Origin: Olivibacter sp. XZL3
Lineage (GTDB): Bacteria > Bacteroidota > Bacteroidia > Sphingobacteriales > Sphingobacteriaceae
Assembly: GCF_004368405.1 (NCBI RefSeq)
Contig: NZ_SBJH01000026.1
Span: 82,175-146,174 of the forward strand
DNA: 64,000 nucleotides
Reading direction: 5' to 3'
The notes under the pieces were generated by a model, which worked only from the letters and a program-made list of their open reading frames with translations, did not search any database and was not told the origin of the DNA. The translations under genes were made by a program, and so were the position numbers. This document shows positions 18,247 through 26,740 of this stretch, one piece after another (position 1 is the stretch's first letter; each line of letters begins with the position of its first letter).

Positions 18247-18768
18247 TTAGTTATACACAGCCACCAAGCCTTCTGGTAAATCAACATGTAAAATATGACG
18301 CTCTTCGTCTATTTTCACAATGAAATCATCGTTTATCGGAAACATCAGCTCTTTAAACCCATGCTGAACTACGGCGATGTCCTGCTGCGGATATTCATTT
18401 ATTGCTATAATTTCCCCCAATTCCCCATGATGTTCATCATGAACCAGGTAACCAATGAGGTCGGAAATGTAAAAACTTTCTTCATCTCGTTCCGGCATTT
18501 TGGCTTTCGGCAAATACACAGACTTCCGCAAAAGTGTTTTTGCTCGGTCTATATCCTCCACATCTTCGAAAAAGAAATACCCTGTTCGATTAGCCTGTAT
18601 TTTTAAGGCTTCTACAAAGAATGGCACGAGCTTTTTGTCAATCTCTAAAAAAACAGAATCGAAGTCTAATAACTCATAATCATCAAACTCAAAATATACC
18701 TGAACCTCTCCTTTTAAGCCCCGGGTTTTGCTGATGTAACCAATATAAAAACACTCATCAATCTGCAT
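18247..18768 (-). CDS. rimM: 16S rRNA processing protein RimM
   Basis: 173 residues from the ATG at 18768. The N-terminal domain has CFYIGYISKTRGLKGEVQV and the PRC-barrel domain begins near SFYISDLIGYLVHDEHHGELGEI. RimM helps 30S head maturation and binds S19. A longer frame from TTG 18780 is possible but adds only four residues and skips the good ATG. It is directly upstream of trmD. A terminator separates it from rpsP, so it probably uses its own promoter or read-through. Confidence 0.95.
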   Translation of the reverse strand: MQIDECFYIGYISKTRGLKGEVQVYFEFDDYELLDFDSVFLEIDKKLVPFFVEALKIQANRTGYFFFEDVEDIDRAKTLLRKSVYLPKAKMPERDEESFYISDLIGYLVHDEHHGELGEIIAINEYPQQDIAVVQHGFKELMFPINDDFIVKIDEERHILHVDLPEGLVAVYN

Positions 18769-18839
18769 AACAAAACTCAATATTCTAGATGATCCTTATT
18801 AAACCTCAATTGCTTCCTGGAATAAGCACAAGAAATTAA

Positions 18840-18876
18840 AATGCCATTCTTAGAGAGAGCTCTAAAGAATGGCATT
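18840..18876 (-). terminator. Terminator/attenuator between rpsP and rimM
   Basis: A long stem (AATGCCATTCTTAGAG with CTCTAAAGAATGGCATT, one bulged A) begins 22 bases after the rpsP stop. On the minus strand it is followed by TTTTAATTTC, a weak T-tract, so partial read-through into rimM is likely. Confidence 0.75.
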
Positions 18877-18898
18877 CAATATAACACGCTATTTGTTA

Positions 18899-19429
18899 TT
18901 ATTCTGCGCTTGTAGTTTCTTCTCCCTCAGAAGCGGCCTCTGGAGCTTCCTCAGAAGCAGGCTCTTCTACCGGAGCGTTCTTTGCTGCAATAGCTGCCGC
19001 CCGGTCCTCTTTCTTCTTAGCCTCTGCTGCTAAAGCCGCTTTCTTAATTTCTTCTTTTGATTTAGAAAGCGTATCTTTCTTTCCTTCTATTTTATCTTCT
19101 TTCCCTTTCAACCAATCTTGAAAACGGTTCTCAGCAGTTGTCTCGTCAAAAGCACCTTTCTGCACACCACCTAATAAATGCTTTTTATAAAGCACACCTT
19201 TGTAAGACAAAATAGCACGTGCAGTATCCGTTGGTTGCGCACCTTTAGTTAACCAATCCAATGCTTTGTCGAAATTCAATTCGATCGTTGCCGGATTCGT
19301 ATTCGGATTGTACGAACCTAAACGCTCAATAAACTTACCGTCGCGGGGAGCGCGTGAATCTGCCACTACTACATGATAAAAAGGCTTACCCTTTTTACCG
19401 AATCTTTGCAATCTTATTTTAGTTGCCAT
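18899..19429 (-). CDS. rpsP: 30S ribosomal protein S16 with extended C terminus
   Basis: 176 residues. The first 85 or so are a typical bS16 ([38 protein letters not shown]). The rest is a low-complexity tail rich in Lys, Ala and Glu. Bacterial S16 is usually 80-90 residues; long tails of this sort are common in Bacteroidota. It is the first gene of the rpsP-rimM-trmD-rplS cluster, with its own promoter box at 19484-19491 and a strong hairpin after the stop. Confidence 0.97.
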   Translation of the reverse strand: MATKIRLQRFGKKGKPFYHVVVADSRAPRDGKFIERLGSYNPNTNPATIELNFDKALDWLTKGAQPTDTARAILSYKGVLYKKHLLGGVQKGAFDETTAENRFQDWLKGKEDKIEGKKDTLSKSKEEIKKAALAAEAKKKEDRAAAIAAKNAPVEEPASEEAPEAASEGEETTSAE

Positions 19430-19483
19430 TTGTGTTAATTTATGTATTCAACATATTTCCCGGAGCTCTATACTGCGGGGCTG

Positions 19484-19491
19484 CAAAGATA
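19484..19491 (-). promoter_or_regulatory. Promoter -7 box TATCTTTG for rpsP
   Basis: Exact TAnnTTTG match on the minus strand, 54 bases upstream of the rpsP ATG. The leader in between contains a small TATGT...ACATA hairpin. Confidence 0.6.
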
Positions 19492-19547
19492 AAAATTTTT
19501 CCGCTAAAAAAATAATAATTGTTAGTATTTCTTTGGAACTCTTGGCA

Positions 19548-19703
19548 CTATACATACTTTAACAACAAGTACACCCATAATACAACGATTATAATCGCCA
19601 ATATCCTACCAAAACCCTTCTTTATTCTTTCAGGCATCGCCTTGTAATAAAACGAAAAAAGGGCAATAAAAAATATCAGCAAAAACGGTAAAAGCTTTCT
19701 CAT
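19548..19703 (-). CDS. Small two-helix membrane protein
   Basis: A 51-residue ORF beginning MRKLLPFLLIFFIALFSFYY, with a basic middle (KAMPERIKKGFGR) and a second hydrophobic helix (ILAIIIVVLWVYLLLKYV). The pattern of two membrane helices joined by a positively charged loop predicts a hairpin with the loop in the cytoplasm. An exact TAGGTTTG promoter box lies 8 bases upstream of the ATG, which supports a real gene. It is monocistronic between rpsP and otsAB. I do not recognise a family and assign no function. Confidence 0.6.
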   Translation of the reverse strand: MRKLLPFLLIFFIALFSFYYKAMPERIKKGFGRILAIIIVVLWVYLLLKYV

Positions 19704-19711
19704 CAATTGCT

Positions 19712-19719
19712 CAAACCTA
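19712..19719 (-). promoter_or_regulatory. Promoter -7 box TAGGTTTG for the small membrane protein
   Basis: Exact TAnnTTTG match on the minus strand, 8 bases before the ATG at 19703. Confidence 0.5.
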
Positions 19720-19745
19720 CGGTTTTATTCGCTATTTGTTTCTAT

Positions 19746-19866
19746 TATTTTTGTACACGCCTAGGTCGCAGACTTCTTCGGTCTTAGGTAAATTTTTACT
19801 ATATTTAGAAACTTCTTAAAAAACGCCTAAAAATTGACAGTTTTCAAACTGTCCGTCATTTTTTGG
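19746..19866 (+). promoter_or_regulatory. Candidate promoter and structured leader of otsAB
   Basis: TATTTTTG at 19746-19753 is an exact -7 box on the plus strand. The predicted leader of about 140 bases contains a CCTA..AGAC/GTCT..TAGG hairpin (19760-19788) and a perfect GACAGTTT/AAACTGTC hairpin (19836-19853) followed after 6 bases by TTTTTT. The second hairpin looks like an intrinsic terminator located 43 bases before the GTG start, so attenuation is possible. Confidence 0.4.
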
Positions 19867-19895
19867 GTTTATAATCATAAAAAATTAAAAATACT

Positions 19896-22073
19896 GTGAA
19901 TAAGACAATCATCGTTTCCAATAGATTACCAGTAAAAATCGTCGAAGAGAATAATGGGTTAAGTTTCACTCCCAGCGAAGGAGGACTAGCCACCGGCTTA
20001 GGTTCCATTTATAAAGAGGGCAATAATATTTGGATCGGTTGGCCGGGTGTAGATATTCAGAAAGAGGAAGAACAACAATTCGTTACCGATGAACTAAAAT
20101 CGCTCAATTTAATTCCTGTTTTCCTCAGTAAAGAAGAAATCAAACGCTATTACGAAGGGTTCAGTAACGAGGTTTTGTGGCCTATCTTTCATTACCTTTC
20201 TACCTATGCAAATTATAACTATCAAAATTGGCTCTCTTACGTGCAGGTAAACCAAAAGTTTGCTGATATTATTCTCAGGGAGTTAAATCCCGGTGATACG
20301 GTATGGGTCCATGATTATCAGCTTTTACTTGTCCCGGGCTTAATCCGCCTGCAACAACCGGAAGTATCGATTGCCTTCTTTAACCATATACCATTCCCTT
20401 CCCAAGAGCTATTCCGATTAATTCCTTGGCGAAAGGAACTGTTAAGGGGTATGCTGGGTGCCGATTTGCTTGGCTTCCATACCTTTGACGATGTTCGCCA
20501 TTTTCTGAGCGCGGCCACGCACTTGCTACCTGTTCACGCAGATGCTAATCGCTTACGTGTTGACAACCGCATCGTTTTGGCCGAACCGTTCCCAATGGGA
20601 ATGGACAGTGAAAAGTTTTCTAAACTGGGAAGCGATCCCGAAGTGTTAGCGCATATCCAGAATTTCAAACAGAACTTCGATGGAAAGAAGATCATCCTCT
20701 CAATCGATCGCCTGGATTACAGCAAAGGCATTATCCAAAGGCTCAATGCTTTTGAGCTCTTGCTTTCTAAAAACCCGGAATATATTGAACAGATCATTCT
20801 CTATATGATTGTCGTACCTTCCCGCGATACGGTACCTCAATATAGAAAGCTGAAAGATGAGATCGACAGGCTTGTTGGACGCATCAACGCACGGTTCAGA
20901 ACCTTTGAATGGCATCCCATCGCCTATTTCTATCACGGGTACCCAATCGAAATTATTTCTGCATTATATAACGTTGCTGACGTCTGCTTGGTTACCCCGA
21001 TGCGCGACGGCATGAACTTAGTGAGTAAGGAGTATGTAGCCAGTCGAAATGATAACACCGGCGTGTTGGTCCTAAGCGAAATGGCAGGGGCATCCAAAGA
21101 ACTTAATGATGCGCTATTGGTAAATCCTAACAATATTTCCGAGATCCGAAAAGCTTTAGTGACCGCCTTAAATATGCCTAGACCCGAAATGGAAGAGCGG
21201 ATGAAAGCCATGCGTGCGGTCGTTTTTAAATTCAATATCAAGCACTGGGTAAAGATTTTCATGAATCGTTTGCAACATGTCAAGCAGATGCAAAAGGATT
21301 CGATGGCCAACTTAGTGAAATCTTCAATACGAGCAGCCATACAAGAACGGTATAAAGCAGCCCAAAATCGCTTACTGCTGTTCGATTATGACGGTACCCT
21401 TGTAGGCTTTAAGAAAGAAATAGACGAGGCTTCGCCGGATGCAGCGCTTTATGATCTGTTAGACAGCTTTGTCGCGGACGAAAAAAACACCCTCGTTATT
21501 ATCAGCGGCAGGAAGCACATAACGCTCGAACAATGGTTCGGCACAAAAAGCTATGCACTCATTGCCGAACATGGCGCTTGGAAGAAAGACCGCGGTGGCG
21601 AATGGGAACAACTTCCAGGCTTATCAACCAATTGGAAAAGTGAAGTGCAAAAACTGATGGAGGACTACACCGATAAAACACCGGGATCCTTTATCGAGGA
21701 AAAAAGCTATTCTTTAGCCTGGCATTACCGAAAGGTGCAAAAAGGACTGGGATCTTTGCGTGCAAACGAGTTGATGGATAACTTGCAGTACCACCTAAAC
21801 ACGTATGGACTCAAAATGCTCGATGGAGATAAGGTGGTAGAGGTTAAAAACGCCGATGTAAATAAAGGCAGGGCAACCCTCAACCTTCTGCATGACACCG
21901 ACTACGACTTTATTCTCGCAATAGGCGATGACAGAACAGATGAGGATACCTTCAAGGCTCTTCCGGAAAAAGCCATCAGCATCAAGGTCGGCAGTAACGT
22001 ATCCGCTGCAAAGTATTATTTGGAAGATCAGGAAGAAGTACGGGACTTACTCTCCTCTTTAGTGGAAAAGTAA
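19896..22073 (+). CDS. otsAB: Fused trehalose-6-phosphate synthase / trehalose-phosphatase
   Basis: 725 residues starting at a GTG. Residues 1 to about 470 are the GT20 synthase: SNRLPVK, GGLATGL, WIGWPG, WVHDYQLLLVPGL, FNHIPFPSQELF, DRLDYSKGI and DGMNLVSKEYV. Residues about 490-725 are the HAD phosphatase: LLFDYDGT (DxD nucleophile near 497-499), VIISGRK, AEHGAW and IGDDRTDEDTF (near 676-686). Together they make trehalose from UDP-glucose and glucose-6-phosphate. A GH15 enzyme converges 8 bases downstream. The fused arrangement is common in Bacteroidota. Confidence 0.96.
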   Translation: MNKTIIVSNRLPVKIVEENNGLSFTPSEGGLATGLGSIYKEGNNIWIGWPGVDIQKEEEQQFVTDELKSLNLIPVFLSKEEIKRYYEGFSNEVLWPIFHYLSTYANYNYQNWLSYVQVNQKFADIILRELNPGDTVWVHDYQLLLVPGLIRLQQPEVSIAFFNHIPFPSQELFRLIPWRKELLRGMLGADLLGFHTFDDVRHFLSAATHLLPVHADANRLRVDNRIVLAEPFPMGMDSEKFSKLGSDPEVLAHIQNFKQNFDGKKIILSIDRLDYSKGIIQRLNAFELLLSKNPEYIEQIILYMIVVPSRDTVPQYRKLKDEIDRLVGRINARFRTFEWHPIAYFYHGYPIEIISALYNVADVCLVTPMRDGMNLVSKEYVASRNDNTGVLVLSEMAGASKELNDALLVNPNNISEIRKALVTALNMPRPEMEERMKAMRAVVFKFNIKHWVKIFMNRLQHVKQMQKDSMANLVKSSIRAAIQERYKAAQNRLLLFDYDGTLVGFKKEIDEASPDAALYDLLDSFVADEKNTLVIISGRKHITLEQWFGTKSYALIAEHGAWKKDRGGEWEQLPGLSTNWKSEVQKLMEDYTDKTPGSFIEEKSYSLAWHYRKVQKGLGSLRANELMDNLQYHLNTYGLKMLDGDKVVEVKNADVNKGRATLNLLHDTDYDFILAIGDDRTDEDTFKALPEKAISIKVGSNVSAAKYYLEDQEEVRDLLSSLVEK

Positions 22074-22081
22074 CTCCCTTA

Positions 22082-23872
22082 TCAATCCCTTACCAAGAAT
22101 CTCGGGGTCCCTAGTTTTACGGCAATCCGATTGACGGCATTAATAAGGCCGACATGACTATAGGCCTGTGGGAAATTTCCCCACTGGTCGCCGTTATCCG
22201 CATCAATGTCTTCACTAAATAATAAAAGATGGTTTGCGTAGGGCAGTAAATTCTCAAAGGTGTCAATAGCATCTTGGGTTCTGCCTACGCAAGCCAAAGC
22301 TTCTACATACCAAAAGGCACAGATCAGGAAAGTCGACTTCGGTTTACCGAAATCGTCGGCATGAAGATATCTGTAAAAAAGTCCATTGTCAGCGCGAAGT
22401 TCCTTTTCCAACGCACTTAAATGGTTCAAGGCCCGCTCACTGGATGGATCAAGGTAATTCATAATAATGAGCTGCAAGGTGCTGGCATCCAGATGTGGAC
22501 TACCTACCGCGTGTGTATACACCTTCCTTTCCGGATCATAGCAATCTTCAATATGCTTGGCTGCCCGCGTAATCAACACGTCGGCACGATGCTCCAACTC
22601 GGGCTCCCGAATCTCGCGCGCTATTTTGGCTGCAGCCTTGGCTCCTGCCCACTGAAAAAGGTTCGTATAGCAATGATGGTTGGCAAAATTCCGAAATTCC
22701 CAGATCCCGGCATCTTTTTCTTCGATGGTCTGTTCAATTTTACGGATGATTTTCTCTAGCCAAACGGCAGAATGACTTCTTTCTTTATCTGCAAAACGTT
22801 TGTCCGTATAAAGCGGCAATATCGATAATAATACCTGCCCATACACATCGTTCTGCACGTGTTCATAGGCCTGGTTGCCGAGACGCACGGGCTTGTTGTC
22901 CAAATAGCCGGATAGATGGCTCAATTCCTCTTCAATCAGTTCCTTCCGACCGGTAATACTATAAAGCGGCTGATATCGGCCTTCTTCATTCGCCGATATA
23001 TTGGCAATAAATTCGGCATAATGTTCCATTTCTTCAAACTGCCCGATTCGAAGCAAGGAAGCTAATACGTAATAACTATCCCGTATCCAGCAATATCGAT
23101 AATCCCAGTTCCGTCCACTTCCCATGGCCTCCGGTAAACTGGAAGTGCTGGCAGCAATAAATGCTCCCGTATCTTCGTATTGATGAAGTTTTAAAGCGAG
23201 GGCCGATCGAATAACAGCCTCCTGGTAGAAGGGAGAGATCGTCGTATGTTTAATCCACGTTCGCCAATAATTAATCGTTTGCCTTAAAAAACGTTCTGCG
23301 GTCTCTTCCAAAGGTGCTTCCAAAGGCTCTCCATACGTCAATATTAGGTATTTCGTTTCGTGGAGGACGAAGGTACCGGGTTCAAAAAAATGACTTATCG
23401 GGACGTTTGTAGTTAACCGCATATGATCGCCGCTACCCGTAAACTCCACATGATTGCTCCCGCGGTGCCGATCCTGGGCTACCCGACCGTAATCGGTAAC
23501 CGGATAACAACGCATACGGACCCGAGGCTCTCCACTTATGCGCTCCACCTTTCTAATTAACATTAAGGGCTTAAAATAGCGATCATATTGGCTAAATCTA
23601 GGAGCAAAATCGGTAACCTTAAAGACTCCTTCTTTATTGGAGATGGTTGTTTCCAAAATATTCGTGTTTGGAATATACCGCTGTTCGGACTCGAATTCAC
23701 CGTCGGGAAGAATCGAAAACTCTCCCCCTTTGTCCTTATCAAGCTTACTGCCAAATACAAATGTACTATCGAAGGCCGGCCAACATAACCAAGAAATATT
23801 TGTATCTGTTTGCACGTGCGCGATGTAGGCACAGTTTCCTATTATTCCACTTTGATAGGTGTGTCTATTCAT
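22082..23872 (-). CDS. Glycoside hydrolase family 15 protein (glucoamylase- or trehalase-like)
   Basis: 596 residues, matching the bacterial GH15 family of about 600: an N-terminal beta-sandwich (GNCAYIAHVQTDTNISWLCWP, DSTFVF) then an alpha/alpha-barrel with GSGRNWDYRYCWIRDSYYVL (acid/base region) and DADNGDQWGNFPQAYSHVGL near the C terminus. No signal peptide, so it is cytosolic. GH15 includes glucoamylases, glucodextranases and trehalases; its position tail-to-tail with otsAB suggests an intracellular trehalase, which is inference from context. Confidence 0.88.
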   Translation of the reverse strand: MNRHTYQSGIIGNCAYIAHVQTDTNISWLCWPAFDSTFVFGSKLDKDKGGEFSILPDGEFESEQRYIPNTNILETTISNKEGVFKVTDFAPRFSQYDRYFKPLMLIRKVERISGEPRVRMRCYPVTDYGRVAQDRHRGSNHVEFTGSGDHMRLTTNVPISHFFEPGTFVLHETKYLILTYGEPLEAPLEETAERFLRQTINYWRTWIKHTTISPFYQEAVIRSALALKLHQYEDTGAFIAASTSSLPEAMGSGRNWDYRYCWIRDSYYVLASLLRIGQFEEMEHYAEFIANISANEEGRYQPLYSITGRKELIEEELSHLSGYLDNKPVRLGNQAYEHVQNDVYGQVLLSILPLYTDKRFADKERSHSAVWLEKIIRKIEQTIEEKDAGIWEFRNFANHHCYTNLFQWAGAKAAAKIAREIREPELEHRADVLITRAAKHIEDCYDPERKVYTHAVGSPHLDASTLQLIIMNYLDPSSERALNHLSALEKELRADNGLFYRYLHADDFGKPKSTFLICAFWYVEALACVGRTQDAIDTFENLLPYANHLLLFSEDIDADNGDQWGNFPQAYSHVGLINAVNRIAVKLGTPRFLVRD

Positions 23873-23938
23873 TCTATAAGTATTTCAGTGTTACAACAAG
23901 CAAATTTGCTGTCTGTTTAAAAAGAAGATCGTTTCTCA

Positions 23939-24796
23939 TTAATTTAAGAACAGCGGCTTCTCCATTTGCGGGATCAAATTCAATTGCAGCGCTTTCTCAA
24001 ACATCACCTGCACAGCCTTCCTTCCTTCTTCTCCTAAATCAAGCGAATACTTGTTAACATATAAGTCGATATGCTTATATATCACTTCTTCGCTCATTTC
24101 CTGTGCATGTTGACGAATAAAGTCGAATCCTGCATCCGGATGTGCAAAAGCGTACGCTACGCTTCTTTTGAGAATCCGATTCACTTTCGTTTTAATATCA
24201 TCAGGAATATCTCTTTTTATAACGATTCCTCCCAACGGAATGGGGCATCCCGTTTCCTTTTCCCAGAAATCACCTAAGTCGATTACTTTATGTAGCCCTT
24301 TATCCTGATAAGTAAACCTGTTTTCGTGGATAATCAGTCCGAGATCAACTTGTTCCTTTAATAGGGCAGCTTCAATGTCAGAAAACAACAAGATTTCTTT
24401 GTTCTGTAGTTGGGGAAAAGCCAATCCCAACAAAAAGTTTGCCGTTGTATACTTTCCCGGTATAGCAACTCTTAAATCCGAAACCAGCGCCTCATCTCTT
24501 TCCCGAAGGATATGATCCACCAGTTCCGGTTTCTTGCAGATCAGGAGAGGCCCCACCCCAAAGCCCAAAGCACTGCCTGCGTCTAATAAAGTGTATTTAT
24601 TGAGTGCGTATGCATAGGCATGAAAACTAAGTTTGCTTATATCGAGGGAACCTGTAAAAGTCTTTTGATTTAACGATTCTACATCCTCATATCGCACATC
24701 GAAAGTTAGGCCCTCGGTATCAATTTTATGATGGATCATTGCATCAAAAATAAACGTATCGTTAGGGCAAGGGGAAAATCCAAGTGTTAATTTCAT
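23939..24796 (-). CDS. mqnD: 1,4-dihydroxy-6-naphthoate synthase
   Basis: 285 residues with the MqnD/MqnA periplasmic-binding-protein fold: LGFSPCPNDTFIFDAM at the start, then DISKLSFHAYAYALNKY, GFGVGPLLICKK, AIPGKYTTANFLL and GLIIHENRFTY. It converts cyclic de-hypoxanthine futalosine to 1,4-dihydroxy-6-naphthoate in the futalosine route to menaquinone. mqnB is 101 bases upstream on the same strand. An exact promoter box (TACATTTG) in that gap suggests mqnD can also be transcribed on its own. Confidence 0.93.
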   Translation of the reverse strand: MKLTLGFSPCPNDTFIFDAMIHHKIDTEGLTFDVRYEDVESLNQKTFTGSLDISKLSFHAYAYALNKYTLLDAGSALGFGVGPLLICKKPELVDHILRERDEALVSDLRVAIPGKYTTANFLLGLAFPQLQNKEILLFSDIEAALLKEQVDLGLIIHENRFTYQDKGLHKVIDLGDFWEKETGCPIPLGGIVIKRDIPDDIKTKVNRILKRSVAYAFAHPDAGFDFIRQHAQEMSEEVIYKHIDLYVNKYSLDLGEEGRKAVQVMFEKALQLNLIPQMEKPLFLN

Positions 24797-24840
24797 TATT
24801 ATTCTCTTTGCATACTTCTGTAAGACGAAGACATTCCCAA

Positions 24841-24848
24841 CAAATGTA
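24841..24848 (-). promoter_or_regulatory. Promoter -7 box TACATTTG for mqnD
   Basis: Exact TAnnTTTG match on the minus strand, 44 bases upstream of the mqnD ATG. Confidence 0.5.
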
Positions 24849-24897
24849 GCAGAACGAACAGTTTCTTTTTTGGGCAGAATGTCATTTTATCCAAAAA

Positions 24898-25518
24898 TTA
24901 ATCCGAACCAAAATAAGAGATAAGCCATTCGTTTAGGTTGGCCACAGCAAGGCCGATCTTCCATTTATTCCGATCTCTCCTTTCTACATAATTGGAAACA
25001 CTCCGTATCTGGGCGCAAGGCAGCCCCGCCTGTTCGCAGGCATAATAAAAAGCGGCTCCTTCCATACTTTCTACATCTGCTCCCGTCCTTGCTACCGCCA
25101 GCGCGATACTCGCCTCATTCCCATGAACACTGTTTACTGTTAAGCCGGTTGCCTTCCTCAGCGCACTTATCTCTTTACTCGGAAAACCACTTATTGCTTG
25201 ATAGCTTGCTTTGCCAAAACCCAAATCCTCTATTGATAAAAACTGCTGGTCGTCTTCCGCGCCCAACTCATAAAAGGTGTCGCGTTCAACAAATGTAAGT
25301 GCTCCGAGCGGTAGCTCTTTCGAAAAGGCTCCGCAAATTCCGACATTGATAGCATAGTCGTAGGTTTTCCTGCCCAATACGCTCCCTAAAGAGAAGGCCG
25401 TCGCCACCATTCCTACACCGGTTATTAAAACATCTGCTTTTTTTTGCTGCCCTTCCATTGCGCGGACGAAAGGCTCGATCTCTGCAGCGGTAGCCGCTAC
25501 TACTAAACATGTACCCAT
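24898..25518 (-). CDS. mqnB: Futalosine hydrolase
   Basis: 206 residues, a nucleoside-phosphorylase-fold enzyme related to MTA/SAH nucleosidase. Seen: LVVAATAAEIEPF at the N terminus, DVLITGVGMVATAFSLG, the NVGICGAFSKELPLG loop, DVESMEGAAFYYACEQAGLP and QIRSVSNYVERRDRNKWKIG. The EPF and ESMEGAAF motifs plus the mqnD neighbour identify it as MqnB, which removes hypoxanthine from futalosine during menaquinone synthesis. It is divergent from the PTPS gene, with a 93-base shared control region. Confidence 0.92.
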   Translation of the reverse strand: MGTCLVVAATAAEIEPFVRAMEGQQKKADVLITGVGMVATAFSLGSVLGRKTYDYAINVGICGAFSKELPLGALTFVERDTFYELGAEDDQQFLSIEDLGFGKASYQAISGFPSKEISALRKATGLTVNSVHGNEASIALAVARTGADVESMEGAAFYYACEQAGLPCAQIRSVSNYVERRDRNKWKIGLAVANLNEWLISYFGSD

Positions 25519-25585
25519 AAGTAATAGAAAGGCAATATAATGATTTTCGTGGAGCTAAATCCTAAAATGTTAAAATTATTAAGCT

Positions 25586-25593
25586 TATCTTTG
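25586..25593 (+). promoter_or_regulatory. Promoter -7 box TATCTTTG for the PTPS-folE genes
   Basis: Exact TAnnTTTG match, 18 bases upstream of the ATG at 25612. It shows that the longer frame beginning at 25540 is not the true start. Confidence 0.6.
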
Positions 25594-25611
25594 CGGGCTA
25601 ATAAATTGATT

Positions 25612-26025
25612 ATGATTTATATCACACGTAGAGAGCGTTTTAGTGCGGCCCATAAACTATACCGTGACGATTGGAGCTTGGAAGAAAACGAAGCTACCTT
25701 TGGTAAATGCAGCAACCCCAACTGGCATGGTCATAATTATGAACTCTTTGTTACTATAAAAGGAGATATCGATGCCAGCACAGGTTTTGTAATGGATTTA
25801 CGCGTACTTAAAACCATCATTTTACAAAACGTTATTGAGAAGTTAGACCACCGCAACGTTAACTTAGACGTGGATTTTATGCAAGGCAAAATGGCCTCCA
25901 CCGAGATTCTCGCCGTAGAAATATTCAATCAGCTTAAAGGGCCCATCGAAGCCGCAGGTGCACAACTTCATAGCATTAAACTTCAAGAAACCGAAAACAA
26001 TTCGGTTGAATATTTTGGAAACTAG
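25612..26025 (+). CDS. 6-pyruvoyltetrahydropterin synthase-type enzyme (PTPS/QueD superfamily)
   Basis: 137 residues. Zinc ligands are H14 (FSAAHKL), H39 and H41 (WHGHNYE), the catalytic cysteine is C33, LDHRNVNLD supplies the catalytic His-Asp region, and the C terminus ends in [12 protein letters not shown]. The Cys-x5-HGHNY spacing is that of 6-pyruvoyltetrahydropterin synthase; QueD enzymes have Cys-x3-HGH. It is followed by folE, which supplies its substrate dihydroneopterin triphosphate. Either tetrahydropterin synthesis or a bifunctional PTPS/QueD role is possible; motif spacing favours the former. Confidence 0.88.
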   Translation: MIYITRRERFSAAHKLYRDDWSLEENEATFGKCSNPNWHGHNYELFVTIKGDIDASTGFVMDLRVLKTIILQNVIEKLDHRNVNLDVDFMQGKMASTEILAVEIFNQLKGPIEAAGAQLHSIKLQETENNSVEYFGN

Positions 26026-26045
26026 TATTAACAAGAAACCATTCG

Positions 26046-26687
26046 ATGAATATTAACCATAACGAGGCCCCCTTGGACGACGAGCAGTTAGATGGCTACG
26101 TAAAAATCGATCGCTATAACGCTGATAAAGTTGGAAGCATAGCTGGTCATTATGAAGATATTCTTTCACAGCTCGGCGAAAATCCGAAGCGTCAGGGCCT
26201 GCTAAAAACACCGGAAAGGGTTGCTAAAGCGCTCCAATATCTAACACATGGCTACGATATTAACCCTGCTGCTATTTTAAAGAGCGCCATGTTCGAAGAG
26301 GACTACAGTCAAATGGTCGTCGTAAAGGATATCGAAGTTTATTCGATGTGCGAACACCATTTATTACCTTTTTTCGGAAAAGCACACGTGGCTTATATCC
26401 CCAAAGGGCATATCGTCGGACTTAGCAAGATCCCACGCGTAGTTGACGCTTTTGCGCGCCGCCTACAAGTACAGGAAAGACTTACAAACGAAATAAGGGA
26501 TTGCATTCAAGAAACACTTAACCCGGCAGGAGTCGCTGTCGTGATCGAATGCAAGCACCTTTGCATGGCCATGCGTGGTATTCAAAAGCAGAATTCTGTT
26601 ACAACGACCTCCGCTTTCACGGGCGAGTTTGCGCACGAACGGACACGCGCAGAATTCCTTCGGCTAATAACGGCTAGCCTGGACTAG
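26046..26687 (+). CDS. folE: GTP cyclohydrolase I
   Basis: 213 residues. The zinc ligands are C102 and H105 in [19 protein letters not shown] and the later cysteine in [37 protein letters not shown] is the substrate pocket. It makes 7,8-dihydroneopterin triphosphate from GTP for folate and tetrahydropterins. It starts 20 bases after the PTPS gene and shares its promoter. FabD follows 53 bases later and is probably a separate or partly linked unit. Confidence 0.97.
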   Translation: MNINHNEAPLDDEQLDGYVKIDRYNADKVGSIAGHYEDILSQLGENPKRQGLLKTPERVAKALQYLTHGYDINPAAILKSAMFEEDYSQMVVVKDIEVYSMCEHHLLPFFGKAHVAYIPKGHIVGLSKIPRVVDAFARRLQVQERLTNEIRDCIQETLNPAGVAVVIECKHLCMAMRGIQKQNSVTTTSAFTGEFAHERTRAEFLRLITASLD

Positions 26688-26740
26688 CCTTTGTTCAATC
26701 ATATACGCTGCTAATTTATAATCAAAACAATCATAAACGA

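Noticed and set aside
18778..18780. TTG start for RimM
   Set aside because: An ATG four codons downstream (18768) gives the normal family N terminus.
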